A DNA stretch of 24,865 bases, from assembly GCA_938042205.1 (NCBI GenBank), contig CALIRS010000025.1, positions 1 to 24,865 on the forward strand. Reading direction: 5' to 3'. Every line of letters starts with the position of its first letter. Position 1 is the first letter of the stretch. The stretch comes from an uncultured bacterium. Lineage in GTDB: Bacteria; Actinomycetota; Aquicultoria; SKW223. The notes beneath the pieces are model-generated. The model saw nothing but the letters and a program-made list of their open reading frames with translations. It ran no database searches and was not told the origin of the DNA. Shown in pieces: positions 14,359 through 22,312 of this stretch. Made by a program: the position numbers and the translations under genes.

Positions 14359-15288
14359 TTATTCTCTCCACCTGAAACGCCAGATCCTCTCGTTGTTAAA
14401 AAGGTATTTTTCTTGTGGAACCGGTTCAATAAATATTTTGATTATGTTTTCAGCATTATCAGATGTGTCCGGCAATATATTTTCGAAAGTTAGTGGTTTT
14501 CTTTCTGCTGGTTTCAGCCTTTTTACAACCTTTGTTGTTTCATCTATTTGCCCTGCGATGGAACTGCGTAGCGTCAGCCTGACCACTATAGAAGTCTCGG
14601 CAACCTCTCCCTGGTTCTGGATTTCAACAGTAACCGACATCACATCAGTTTTACTGTAGTAGTATGTCTTCCTGGAGCTATCATAAGATGCTTGCTTTGG
14701 TTTTGTAGTCAAACTGATTATCGCCAATCCACGTCTTACAGGCTTAGTGAATTCCTCTGGCTTTTCTCTGGCCTTCGGTTCTGCTTTTGAAACGTCGAGC
14801 TTTATTTTTGAAAAATTGAATTCAGACATCTTCTTTTCTTTTGATACAATTTCAATCCACCTATCAAGTAACTCTTTAACTGCCACAAGTTCTGGATAAT
14901 AATCTACTTTCGTTTCTGCTTTCTTAGTCATTATCTCAAGAAGAGCTACCGTACCAATAAGAATGGAATGTGGTTCTTTGTAGTTAGAAGGAGGTCTTTT
15001 TTCAAGCAACGCTTTTTTCACTAAAGAAACCTGTTTTTCATAAGGAGCGAATTCTTCGTTTTTCCTTTGACTTCTCAATGAAATTGCTATTTTAGAAATT
15101 TCAGATATTTCTGATGCTTTTCTATAAGACCACGTTTCATAGCCTTCCTTTGCACCGGTAAAAACAGGTAAAATAACAGTTCCTGCCCAGATTATTCCAG
15201 CAATCACAATTAATAGAAAAATAATAGCGATAATGCCCGGACTTTTACTTCTCTTTCTTCTTACGCTTTCATAATCCCTTCTATACAC
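14359..15288 (-). CDS. Unrecognised membrane-anchored protein with C-terminal Ig/CARDB-like domain
   Basis: I do not recognise a named family. From the start I favour (GTG 15288) it has about 309 residues. A short basic cytoplasmic tail (RRKRSKS) is followed by one membrane segment (about 16-38, GIIAIIFLLIVIAGIIWAG). A helical extracytoplasmic region of about 150 residues follows. A beta-rich C-terminal domain (about 190-305) contains alternating strands such as VMSVTVEIQNQGEVAETSI and LKPAERKPLTFENI, reminiscent of CARDB/DUF11-like extracellular folds. The frame is open upstream to 15351, but those 5' codons lie in the inverted-repeat element and read as repeat sequence, so a start there is unlikely. 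GTG 15288 has a TATATT box ending six bases upstream; TTG 15303 is the alternative. It converges on larC. Confidence 0.65.
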   Translation of the reverse strand: MYRRDYESVRRKRSKSPGIIAIIFLLIVIAGIIWAGTVILPVFTGAKEGYETWSYRKASEISEISKIAISLRSQRKNEEFAPYEKQVSLVKKALLEKRPPSNYKEPHSILIGTVALLEIMTKKAETKVDYYPELVAVKELLDRWIEIVSKEKKMSEFNFSKIKLDVSKAEPKAREKPEEFTKPVRRGLAIISLTTKPKQASYDSSRKTYYYSKTDVMSVTVEIQNQGEVAETSIVVRLTLRSSIAGQIDETTKVVKRLKPAERKPLTFENILPDTSDNAENIIKIFIEPVPQEKYLFNNERIWRFRWRE

Positions 15289-15315
15289 ATCCCAAATATA
15301 CAATAAAATCCCGCC

Positions 15316-15450
15316 GGGGTCAGGTCTTGAATTGTGAACTTCGCAGGTCAATCAGGCTTTAAACTTTAAATTTCGCACTTCAGCGTGCTGATAAACAGAC
15401 TTTCTTGATTTCTATATATTTTAAAAAATTGAAAAGCAAGACCTGAAGAC
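15316..15450. repeat. Inverted-repeat element, copy 2
   Basis: The left end GGGGTCAGGTCTTGAATT (15316-15333) is identical to that at 755-772, and the match continues for about 12 more bases with two differences. The right arm is more worn: CAAGACCTGA (15437-15446) is the exact complement of TCAGGTCTTG (15320-15329). The interior differs from copy 1. It sits between the start of the unrecognised membrane protein gene and the TetR promoter, so the two divergent genes are insulated by it. CTGACC in its end could act as a -35 for the minus-strand gene. Confidence 0.65.
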
Positions 15451-15461
15451 CTCTAATTTAG

Positions 15462-15490
15462 TTGAAAAAATTACACAAGTAATATATACT
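15462..15490 (+). promoter_or_regulatory. Promoter of the TetR-MMPL operon
   Basis: TTGAAA (15462-15467) and TATACT (15485-15490) have exactly 17 bases between them. The last two bases of the -10 box overlap the TetR-type operator, so bound repressor would block RNA polymerase. Confidence 0.8.
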
Positions 15491-15508
15491 GACTGACCAG
15501 TCAGTCAG
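15489..15508. promoter_or_regulatory. 20-bp palindromic operator of the TetR regulator
   Basis: CTGACTGACCAGTCAGTCAG has two perfect 9-bp arms around a CA centre. This is the TGACYGAC-type palindrome typical of TetR/AcrR operators. It runs from the -10 box into the ribosome site (AGGAGGT, 15507-15513), seven bases later the TetR start codon, so it implies tight autoregulation. Confidence 0.88.
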
Positions 15509-15519
15509 GAGGTAAGATT

Positions 15520-16134
15520 TTGAACACTACTGAAACCCATACTTCCCGTCAGAAGATTATCGACACCGCAGAGAAACTTTTCGCTGAAAAGGGCTTTCAC
15601 TCAGTAAGCCTCAATCAAATAGCCCAGGCTGCTGGCATCTCTAAGAGCCTCATCCTTTACCACTTCACAGACAAAGATTCACTTTACAAATCAGTTATCG
15701 AAAGAGTTGTCTCTTACCTACAGGAAAATCTCCTCAAAATCCTTTCCACATCACTCCAGCCTGATAAGAAAATAGCCTTTTTCATCGAAGAATACTTTAA
15801 CCTTCTTGAGAGTCGCGAAGCTTCTCTCCATATCTTGGTTCGTGAAATGTCAAACCTGGAAACACCTATCACAAAATACCTTTTCTCAAATCTGAGAAAT
15901 CTCGTTAACGCAATCTCTTCAGTTATTGAGAAAGGTATAAAGCAGAAAATCTTTAAAGAAGTTGACCCTGAGCAAACAGCAATATCACTTCTTGGGATTA
16001 TGAACGCTCATATTGCTGCACGTATTATCGGTTCCGGTAATAAACAAATAGTAGCCCCTGAACAACATAATATCCAGCAAACCTCGGAAATCTGCAAAAC
16101 CATATTTTTCAAAGGAATTGAGGATGCCGAATAA
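15520..16134 (+). CDS. TetR/AcrR-family transcriptional repressor
   Basis: The 204-residue regulator has the TetR N-terminal DNA-binding domain (about 9-55): TAEKLFAEKGFHSVSLNQIA, then the recognition helix region GISKSLILYHFTDKDSLY. A helical ligand-binding domain of no clear subclass follows. The start is TTG 15520, with AGGAGGT six bases upstream. A 20-bp operator overlaps its promoter and ribosome site, so it probably represses itself and the two genes behind it, and is released by a substrate of the transporter. Its stop (TAA) overlaps the ATG of the transporter gene by one base (TAATG). Confidence 0.95.
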   Translation: MNTTETHTSRQKIIDTAEKLFAEKGFHSVSLNQIAQAAGISKSLILYHFTDKDSLYKSVIERVVSYLQENLLKILSTSLQPDKKIAFFIEEYFNLLESREASLHILVREMSNLETPITKYLFSNLRNLVNAISSVIEKGIKQKIFKEVDPEQTAISLLGIMNAHIAARIIGSGNKQIVAPEQHNIQQTSEICKTIFFKGIEDAE

Positions 16135-18212
16135 TGCTTACCCAGTTTTCTAAATTCGTGGTTAAAAATAGAGTGTTTATCCTGCTTGCAGGAATTATTC
16201 TTGCCGCCATCGGCCTTTACGGTACCAGTAAGCTTCAGATAAACTACGATATTTACTCTTACCTCCCTCAGAACGTCCCATCAACCAAAGGTATTCGTAT
16301 CGTCAATAAAAATTTCAAAATGGGAACTTCAGCGCAAATCCTTTTAGATAATAAGTCCGATACAGAAATCCTCCAGCTTAAAAAAACCATAGAAAAAATT
16401 GATGGAGTTGAAAAAGTTGTCTGGGCAGGTGATCTTGCAGATCTAACAGTGCCCAGAGAATTTTGGCCTGAGGAATTAACCGAAAACTACTACTCAAAAA
16501 ACCACACTCTAATTCATGTTTATTTTGAGAAAGAAGCTCAAAATCCTTCTACTAAAAAAGCCTTCTCGGAACTTACTTCTCTTATCAAAAGAAACGGTGG
16601 GTTTGTCGCCGGTTCTGTTGCCATCTCCTCAGATATCGAAAAGACAATGCAAGAGGAAATGCAAAGGTTCTTTCTAGCAACAATAATACTCGTCACCATA
16701 GTTCTCCTCCTGACTATTCCTTCAGTTCTCATCCCGGTTCTTTTTATGATGACTATCGGACTGTCAGTTCTTATAAACATGGGGATAAGTTACTTTCTCG
16801 GACATGATATTTCCTACATCACCCGCTCAATTGCTCTACCGTTACAATTCGCGGTCTCCATGGACTATGCACTTTTTCTCTATCACCGTTTCAAAGAAGA
16901 AAAGTCACGTTCCCCTGAAGATAAGGCAATGGAAAATGCTATTGTGTCCACATTCAAATCAATTAGTGCTGCCAGCCTAACAACAATAGCTGGTTTTTTA
17001 TCGCTCACTTCAATGAGGCTTGAATTTGGAAGCGATATTGGTCTTACGCTTGCACGTGGTGTCCTGATAACATTTTTTTGTGTAGTAACCTTCCTTCCAT
17101 CTCTGATACTTACTTTTAGTCCTTTAATTGATAGAATCTCTCATAAAACTTACCTCCCCGATTTCGTAAGAGTGGACAATTTCATCACCAGACATGCGAA
17201 TACTTTCACCATAATTTTCATTGCTTTACTTGCCATCGGGCTTTGTGGAAGTCAGCTCATAAGAATGAACTTTAATTTAGAACAGGGAATGCCTTCTGAT
17301 TTGCCATCTATAAAAGCCTCAGAAACCATTTCAAATGAATTTGGTAAAAAAGATACCGTTTTTATCGTCTTTAGTGACGAAGGCAACCTCAACCAGATTG
17401 ACCATGTAGTAAAAAAAATTGAAAAAGCAAAAGGTGTAAATTCGATTTTTGGATATACAACGCTTGTAGATCCAGCAATTCCAGAAGACCTTGTTCCAGA
17501 GAAAGTGAAAAAGCAGTTTGTCAAGAACGGAAACTACCTTTACACAGTAGACCTTTTTTATTCTCCGCGAGAGCCCGAGTCAAAGGCAGTCTTATCTTCA
17601 ATAGAGAAAATCCTCAAAGAAAATAATATAAAAGCATATCTTACTGGTACTTCAGCTATGATCAAAGATATTGAAGATATTTCCAATGAAGATTCCGCCC
17701 GGGTCAATTTAGTTTCTGTATTTGCTATTTTCCTGATAATATTGATCGCTTTCCGTTCGTTTTCCATTCCTTTAGTGCTAATTGCATCGATAGAAACAGC
17801 AATTTTAATAAACCAGACTTTATATATTTTTTCGGGAGCCGAAATTCCGTTCGTGGCAGCTTTAGCAATTGGAGCGATTCAACTCGGTTCAACTGTCGAT
17901 TACTCTATCCTGATGACCACAAGATATGAAGAAGAACTTAAGAAAACTGGGAACAGATTCACTGCAATTAGCAAAGCAATCCAGGAATCATCTCAAACTA
18001 TTCTGGTGAGTGCAGGAACCATGTTTGCGGCAACCATAGGGATGGCTGTCCTTGGCACTATGGAAATAATCAAATCACTGGGGATACTTATCTCACGAGG
18101 AGCGGTTATCAGCTTCTTTTCAGTAGTTTTTCTCCTGCCAGCTCTACTGGTGGTATTTCAAAAAGTTTATGAAAAAACAAGTTTTAAATGGCCACAGGAG
18201 GTTAAAGATTGA
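16134..18212 (+). CDS. MMPL/RND-superfamily transporter (HAE3-like)
   Basis: This 692-residue inner-membrane transporter has the two-fold MMPL layout. TM1 (13-32) precedes an extracytoplasmic domain (about 33-172). TM2-6 (about 175-335) include SMDYALFLYHRFKEE, whose Asp-Tyr pair resembles the proton relay of MmpL3. The layout repeats with TM7 (about 355-375), a second external domain, and TM8-12 including STVDYSILMTTRYEEEL. The length matches the HAE3/actinobacterial MMPL proteins, shorter than tripartite RND pumps. There is no membrane-fusion protein or outer-membrane channel, which suits a monoderm cell. The cargo may be a lipid or amphiphile; the sequence does not say which. It is translationally coupled on both sides, to tetR and to the LxxG-repeat protein. 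Confidence 0.92.
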   Translation: MLTQFSKFVVKNRVFILLAGIILAAIGLYGTSKLQINYDIYSYLPQNVPSTKGIRIVNKNFKMGTSAQILLDNKSDTEILQLKKTIEKIDGVEKVVWAGDLADLTVPREFWPEELTENYYSKNHTLIHVYFEKEAQNPSTKKAFSELTSLIKRNGGFVAGSVAISSDIEKTMQEEMQRFFLATIILVTIVLLLTIPSVLIPVLFMMTIGLSVLINMGISYFLGHDISYITRSIALPLQFAVSMDYALFLYHRFKEEKSRSPEDKAMENAIVSTFKSISAASLTTIAGFLSLTSMRLEFGSDIGLTLARGVLITFFCVVTFLPSLILTFSPLIDRISHKTYLPDFVRVDNFITRHANTFTIIFIALLAIGLCGSQLIRMNFNLEQGMPSDLPSIKASETISNEFGKKDTVFIVFSDEGNLNQIDHVVKKIEKAKGVNSIFGYTTLVDPAIPEDLVPEKVKKQFVKNGNYLYTVDLFYSPREPESKAVLSSIEKILKENNIKAYLTGTSAMIKDIEDISNEDSARVNLVSVFAIFLIILIAFRSFSIPLVLIASIETAILINQTLYIFSGAEIPFVAALAIGAIQLGSTVDYSILMTTRYEEELKKTGNRFTAISKAIQESSQTILVSAGTMFAATIGMAVLGTMEIIKSLGILISRGAVISFFSVVFLLPALLVVFQKVYEKTSFKWPQEVKD

Positions 18213-20044
18213 TGAGTAATAAAATTTTTCCTCTGACAGGATTAGCTAAAGTCTTGATTGGAGGTGTAAGCTTCCTGCTTCTTTTCTCTTCTTCGTTAAC
18301 CGCAATTTCCTTCTCAGCCGCTCTTCCAGTAAAACCTGAAAAAGTAGTAGATGATGAAACTGTTTATGCCATTTATGATGCTTCTGGTAAGTGGGAAAAG
18401 ACAATTGTCATAGATTGGTTAAGAATTGTTGCTAACGGAAAAGTCATTATTGAAGACGTTTTTAAAGGAACTAAAGCTGAAAATCTGAAAGGAAGCGAAA
18501 AGCCAGTTATAAAAAACGGATTTATCCGCTGGACTTTAAATGTAAATGGAGAGAGGGATTTTTATTATCGAATTGATACCCGCAGAGAACCACCTCTCTC
18601 GGTTGAAGTTAAATATTTCATAGATGGTAAGGAGGTTGATCCGGAAGAGCTTGCAGGTAAAAGTGGTAAGTTAAAGATTGTGGTCAAAGTCAAGAATAAA
18701 CTAAGAAAAATTGTTCCTGTCCCTTACACCAATGCTGATGGAAGGGTTGTCGAGAGAAAAGAAGAAATTTTCGTGCCTTTGCTAACTACTGTTAACCTGA
18801 GTTTTTTATCTTCCAGATTCGATAACATAAAGACTGAAGGTGGATTGCTGAATGTTTCGGGAGAAAAGACCAGTATAATGTGGATGCTTTTCCCTCAGGG
18901 GGAAGAAGAAGCTATTATTGAAATGGACGGGAAAAATATAGAGCTTGATCCGATAATGATTTCTGCATTCCCTCAGCTTTTAGAGTCCAGGGAAATAGAA
19001 ATGGAGAACCAATTTGAACAGCTTAAAGAAGGGCTTGAAGGTTTGTCTATTCTTTCTGGAGCTCAGATCAAGGTACTTGGTTATCTTGAGAAAAGAATTG
19101 ATGTTTCAAAATTCAGTCAATTTGCGTCAATAAGCAGTCAGTTTAAATCATTTCAGGGAGGCATTTCTTCACTTTATAACGGTTTAGATGGCATAAACCA
19201 GCTCTTGAATGGGCAGATAACAGCTTTAGAAGGAATTGTTCAGGGGATCAACTCGGATCAGTTTAGTTCACTCACCGATTTAAGCAATGCTATTGATGAC
19301 TTATCAACTGGATTAAAATCAATAAAAACCGGGCTTGAAGGGATATCAGCCGGGCTTGATGGACTAATACAGAGCAATGAAGAACTATCTCAACTTGCAA
19401 ATGAAAGGGCAGCATATTATGGTTCTGACACCACTCTTACCGCCCTCGCGAATGGTTTATCAGCACAAAGATCGGAACTCAATAATCTAAAAGCAGGCCT
19501 CAATGCCATTATTATTTCACTGGATGAAGTTGTTGCTGCCACTGATCTCATCTCCAGTCAATCACAGAGTTTTAACCAGATCCCTGCAGCTTTCGAAGAA
19601 ATTCGTAAATCGCTAATTGCCATCATAAATGGTGGAAATATCGGAGGAAGTAATCTTCCTGGACTGAGAACCACCTCTGAAAGAGTTAAGCAAATTTCTA
19701 TAGCACTAGGACAATCATCTTCCGCAATCAGCAAAATTGGTGGTCAGTTCGAAGCCCTTTCAGAAATTCCTCAAATGCTTCTCGTTTTGAAAGAAACACT
19801 CATCGCCCTGCAAAGTGGCGGGATACTTCAAGAAAATTACCTTCCCGGGCTTAAACAGAGCGAAGATGCACTTAATGAGATGGCAACTGGAGTAGGGGAA
19901 GGCCTTGAAAAAATAAGATTTGGTACTTCTCTAAAAGAAGTTCTTCAGAAAGAAGCAGAGAATTACGATACCTTCATCGGAAAACCTGAAAATGCTAATG
20001 GTAGAGTTCGCTTTATTTTGAAAATTGAAGGTATCAAAAGATGA
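18212..20044 (+). CDS. Secreted protein with LxxG heptad repeats, partner of MMPL transporter
   Basis: A protein of about 610 residues with a signal peptide (hydrophobic 14-38, candidate cut after FSA). A beta-rich domain (about 40-255) follows. Residues about 265-585 are dominated by hydrophobic heptads in which xxxLxxG-type units recur (LYNGLDGINQLLNG, LSTGLKSIKTGLEGISAGLDG, YLPGLKQSEDALNEM). This is the pattern of the TIGR03057 repeats found in YhgE/Pip-like exported proteins. Unlike YhgE it has no C-terminal multi-spanning membrane domain. It is probably a long extracytoplasmic coiled-coil that works with the preceding MMPL pump. ATG 18212 overlaps the transporter stop (TGATG). TTG 18209 is also possible, with AGGAGG seven bases before it. 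No terminator is seen after the gene. Confidence 0.75.
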   Translation: MSNKIFPLTGLAKVLIGGVSFLLLFSSSLTAISFSAALPVKPEKVVDDETVYAIYDASGKWEKTIVIDWLRIVANGKVIIEDVFKGTKAENLKGSEKPVIKNGFIRWTLNVNGERDFYYRIDTRREPPLSVEVKYFIDGKEVDPEELAGKSGKLKIVVKVKNKLRKIVPVPYTNADGRVVERKEEIFVPLLTTVNLSFLSSRFDNIKTEGGLLNVSGEKTSIMWMLFPQGEEEAIIEMDGKNIELDPIMISAFPQLLESREIEMENQFEQLKEGLEGLSILSGAQIKVLGYLEKRIDVSKFSQFASISSQFKSFQGGISSLYNGLDGINQLLNGQITALEGIVQGINSDQFSSLTDLSNAIDDLSTGLKSIKTGLEGISAGLDGLIQSNEELSQLANERAAYYGSDTTLTALANGLSAQRSELNNLKAGLNAIIISLDEVVAATDLISSQSQSFNQIPAAFEEIRKSLIAIINGGNIGGSNLPGLRTTSERVKQISIALGQSSSAISKIGGQFEALSEIPQMLLVLKETLIALQSGGILQENYLPGLKQSEDALNEMATGVGEGLEKIRFGTSLKEVLQKEAENYDTFIGKPENANGRVRFILKIEGIKR

Positions 20045-20120
20045 TGAAAATTAAAAATTCTGTTTTTCAATGTAAAACGCGATCACACCACTATGTTTCT
20101 ATGTTGCCACGTCACCAGAA

Positions 20121-20197
<77 letters not shown>

Positions 20198-20224
20198 AAA
20201 TGAATGACCAAGAAAGACAAGAAA

Positions 20225-20253
20225 AATCTAACAGTATCATTTTATGCGGTCAA
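20225..20253 (-). promoter_or_regulatory. Promoter of tRNA-Ile
   Basis: On the minus strand TTGACC (20253-20248) and TAGATT (20230-20225) are exactly 17 bases apart, leaving a leader of about 20 bases before the mature tRNA. Confidence 0.65.
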
Positions 20254-20326
20254 TATCCCCGAAACAATATCCTTGAAATCAAAGTGCCATCTTGCGCTTC
20301 TTTTTAGATTTCTCATAATCTTTTTC

Positions 20327-20449
20327 TTAATCTTCTGACATCATTGAAAAATAAAAGTTTGCCAATTTTTGAGATGATAAAAACAGGATAAATGCCAGAA
20401 TAGCTGTTAGAAACATAACCGCAAGCACTAAGATATTTTGTCTTTTCAT
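20327..20449 (-). CDS. 40-aa single-pass membrane peptide, coupled to pknB
   Basis: A short frame of 40 residues begins MKRQNILVLAVMF and ends SMMSED. It has a basic start, one long hydrophobic segment (about 5-24, ILVLAVMFLTAILAFILFL), then a polar tail. Its ribosome site is the best in the region: AAGGAGGT (20460-20453) overlapping the pknB stop, with the ATG four bases further on. The frame ends in TAA at 20329-20327. It is too short for usual gene finders, and I find no similarity from memory. Being the last gene of the rodA-pbpA-pknB run, it may be a small membrane modulator of the kinase or the cell-wall synthase. That function is a guess. Confidence 0.68.
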   Translation of the reverse strand: MKRQNILVLAVMFLTAILAFILFLSSQKLANFYFSMMSED

Positions 20450-20459
20450 AAAGACCTCC

Positions 20460-22262
20460 TTATTGCCCCACCCAAATGGTAATAGTACTTCCAACAACCA
20501 CTTTCTGGTTTGCTTCAGGCGACTGCTGAAGCACCTTCCCTACCTGTGCTTCATCTAAAACCTCAACATACTGAATATCTACCATTAATCCGAGATTCTG
20601 TAGTTTTTGACGTGCATTAAGTGAATCTTCTCCCACAACATTTGGAACTGTCACAATAGAAGGTCCTTTCGAAACCACAAGAAGCACGGTCTCACCCTTC
20701 TTTAAGGTATCTGAAGCTGGCGGACTCTGTCGAATTACTTTTCCTTTCTCAACAGTATTGCTTTCTTCTTCACTAACGCGGTATTTTAAGCCAACTTTGG
20801 AAAGAGCCTGCTTTGCTTTCTCAAGTGTCAAGCCTTCGACGTCAGGAACTATCACCACTTCCACGCCCTTAGAAATAGTAATATTAACCACGCTTCCTTT
20901 ACTGACTAACGTTCCCGGTTTAGGACTCTGTCTAAGAATTGCATCAGCTGGAATCCTGTCAGAATGCTCGTAATTAACGTCTCCAATGCGAAGCCCCAAT
21001 TCACCAAGTATCTGGCCTGCTTCCAGCTCGGATTTCCCTATTAAATCAGGAACTTCCACAGGTGCTTCTCCTTTTGAAACCACTACTTTTACAGTGGAAC
21101 CCTTCTTCACTTTCGTGCCAGGTTCAGGCTTTTGTGAAATAACCTTTCCAGCTTTATAAATACTCGAATATTCTTCTCTTTCGACAGAAAGCTTCAAATC
21201 CTTTTCTTTAGCTAACTTCTTAGCCTGTTCAAGAGAGACGTCTACTAATTTTGGAACTTCTGTCATTGAAGCTACTATTTTTGCCTGATAATACCAGAGT
21301 GCCGCTACTGCGCTTCCAAGAAAAAGTAGTACCAGCAAACTTGCAATGATAGCCCACAAAGATGCTCTTCTTTTCGGCAATTTTAATTCCGAGGGTTTAA
21401 GCACTACTGTTTTTTCATAAGACTTGCCAAGTGCTTCAACAGTTCTTCCTTCTTCCAGCCGTCTTAAGTCTGCTATTAACTCGTCGGCACTTTGATATCT
21501 ATCGAAAGGGTCTTTGGCTATTGCCTTCAGAATAATTGCTTCCAGTTCAACAGGTATTGAAGGATTGAGAGCGGACGGTTTAGCAGGTATTTCGTTTGCA
21601 TGCTTAAGAGCCACGGAAACTGCAGAATCTCCCTCAAAGGGAATATTACCGGTAAGCATTTCATACATTATCACTCCGAGCGAATAAATATCACTAACTT
21701 CAGTTGCCGGAAGACCCTGTGCCTGCTCGGGAGAAAAATAATGGACCGAGCCCATCACTGTCCCGGTATCTGTTAATGAGGAAGACTTTGCCCTGGCAAT
21801 ACCAAAATCCATTACTTTTACCAGACCATCATGAGTAATAATAATGTTTTGTGGCTTAACATCTCGATGTACTACATCGTTCTTATGAGCGAAGGAAAGA
21901 GCGCGCGCCACCTGCTTGGTAATATCTATAGCAAAAGGAACTTCAAGGGCTCCCTTCTTGTTGATTAAATACTTCAAAGTATCCCCTTCAATATATTCCA
22001 TCACTATAAAATAGGTGCCGTTTTCCTCGCCCCAGTCATAAACACTGACAATATTTGGATGGTTTAGATTGGCTGCTGCCTGAGCTTCGCGGCGAAATCG
22101 GCTGACAAAGTTCTCTTCCTGTGCTAATTTTGAATGCATTACTTTTATGGCAACTCTCCTATCAAGGTTGATATCATACCCGAGGTAAACGTCAGCCATG
22201 CCCCCGCTGCCAATCTTTTCCAGTACCTTATATCTTTCTTTGATTATTTTCCCCGTTTTCAT
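20460..22262 (-). CDS. pknB: Membrane Ser/Thr kinase with four PASTA domains (PknB)
   Basis: The 600-residue receptor-type Hanks kinase senses muropeptides or lipid II and phosphorylates cell-wall and division proteins. In the kinase domain (about 11-275), the Gly-loop is GSGGMADVY (18-26), catalytic Lys40 (VAIKV), helix-C Glu59, HRDVKPQN (132-139), and DFG 152-154. Activation-loop Thr164, Thr166 and Thr168 are likely autophosphorylation sites, in a TDTGTVMGSVHYFSPEQ stretch like mycobacterial PknB. A juxtamembrane linker leads to one membrane segment (about 302-323), then four PASTA repeats (about 336-397, 402-466, 470-534, 536-600). The last repeat ends only two residues after its final strand. 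It follows pbpA with a 50-base gap and a weak ribosome site. Confidence 0.97.
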   Translation of the reverse strand: MKTGKIIKERYKVLEKIGSGGMADVYLGYDINLDRRVAIKVMHSKLAQEENFVSRFRREAQAAANLNHPNIVSVYDWGEENGTYFIVMEYIEGDTLKYLINKKGALEVPFAIDITKQVARALSFAHKNDVVHRDVKPQNIIITHDGLVKVMDFGIARAKSSSLTDTGTVMGSVHYFSPEQAQGLPATEVSDIYSLGVIMYEMLTGNIPFEGDSAVSVALKHANEIPAKPSALNPSIPVELEAIILKAIAKDPFDRYQSADELIADLRRLEEGRTVEALGKSYEKTVVLKPSELKLPKRRASLWAIIASLLVLLFLGSAVAALWYYQAKIVASMTEVPKLVDVSLEQAKKLAKEKDLKLSVEREEYSSIYKAGKVISQKPEPGTKVKKGSTVKVVVSKGEAPVEVPDLIGKSELEAGQILGELGLRIGDVNYEHSDRIPADAILRQSPKPGTLVSKGSVVNITISKGVEVVIVPDVEGLTLEKAKQALSKVGLKYRVSEEESNTVEKGKVIRQSPPASDTLKKGETVLLVVSKGPSIVTVPNVVGEDSLNARQKLQNLGLMVDIQYVEVLDEAQVGKVLQQSPEANQKVVVGSTITIWVGQ

Positions 22263-22312
22263 CGCTCTTAATAATAAATTTTTTTACTGGTAGTAACAAC
22301 TTTTTGAATGTC

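Noticed and set aside
20242..20316. 24-residue minus-strand frame beginning MRNLKRSARWHF after the 40-aa peptide gene
   Set aside because: It has no clear Shine-Dalgarno and its end runs through the tRNA-Ile -35 box; probably chance.
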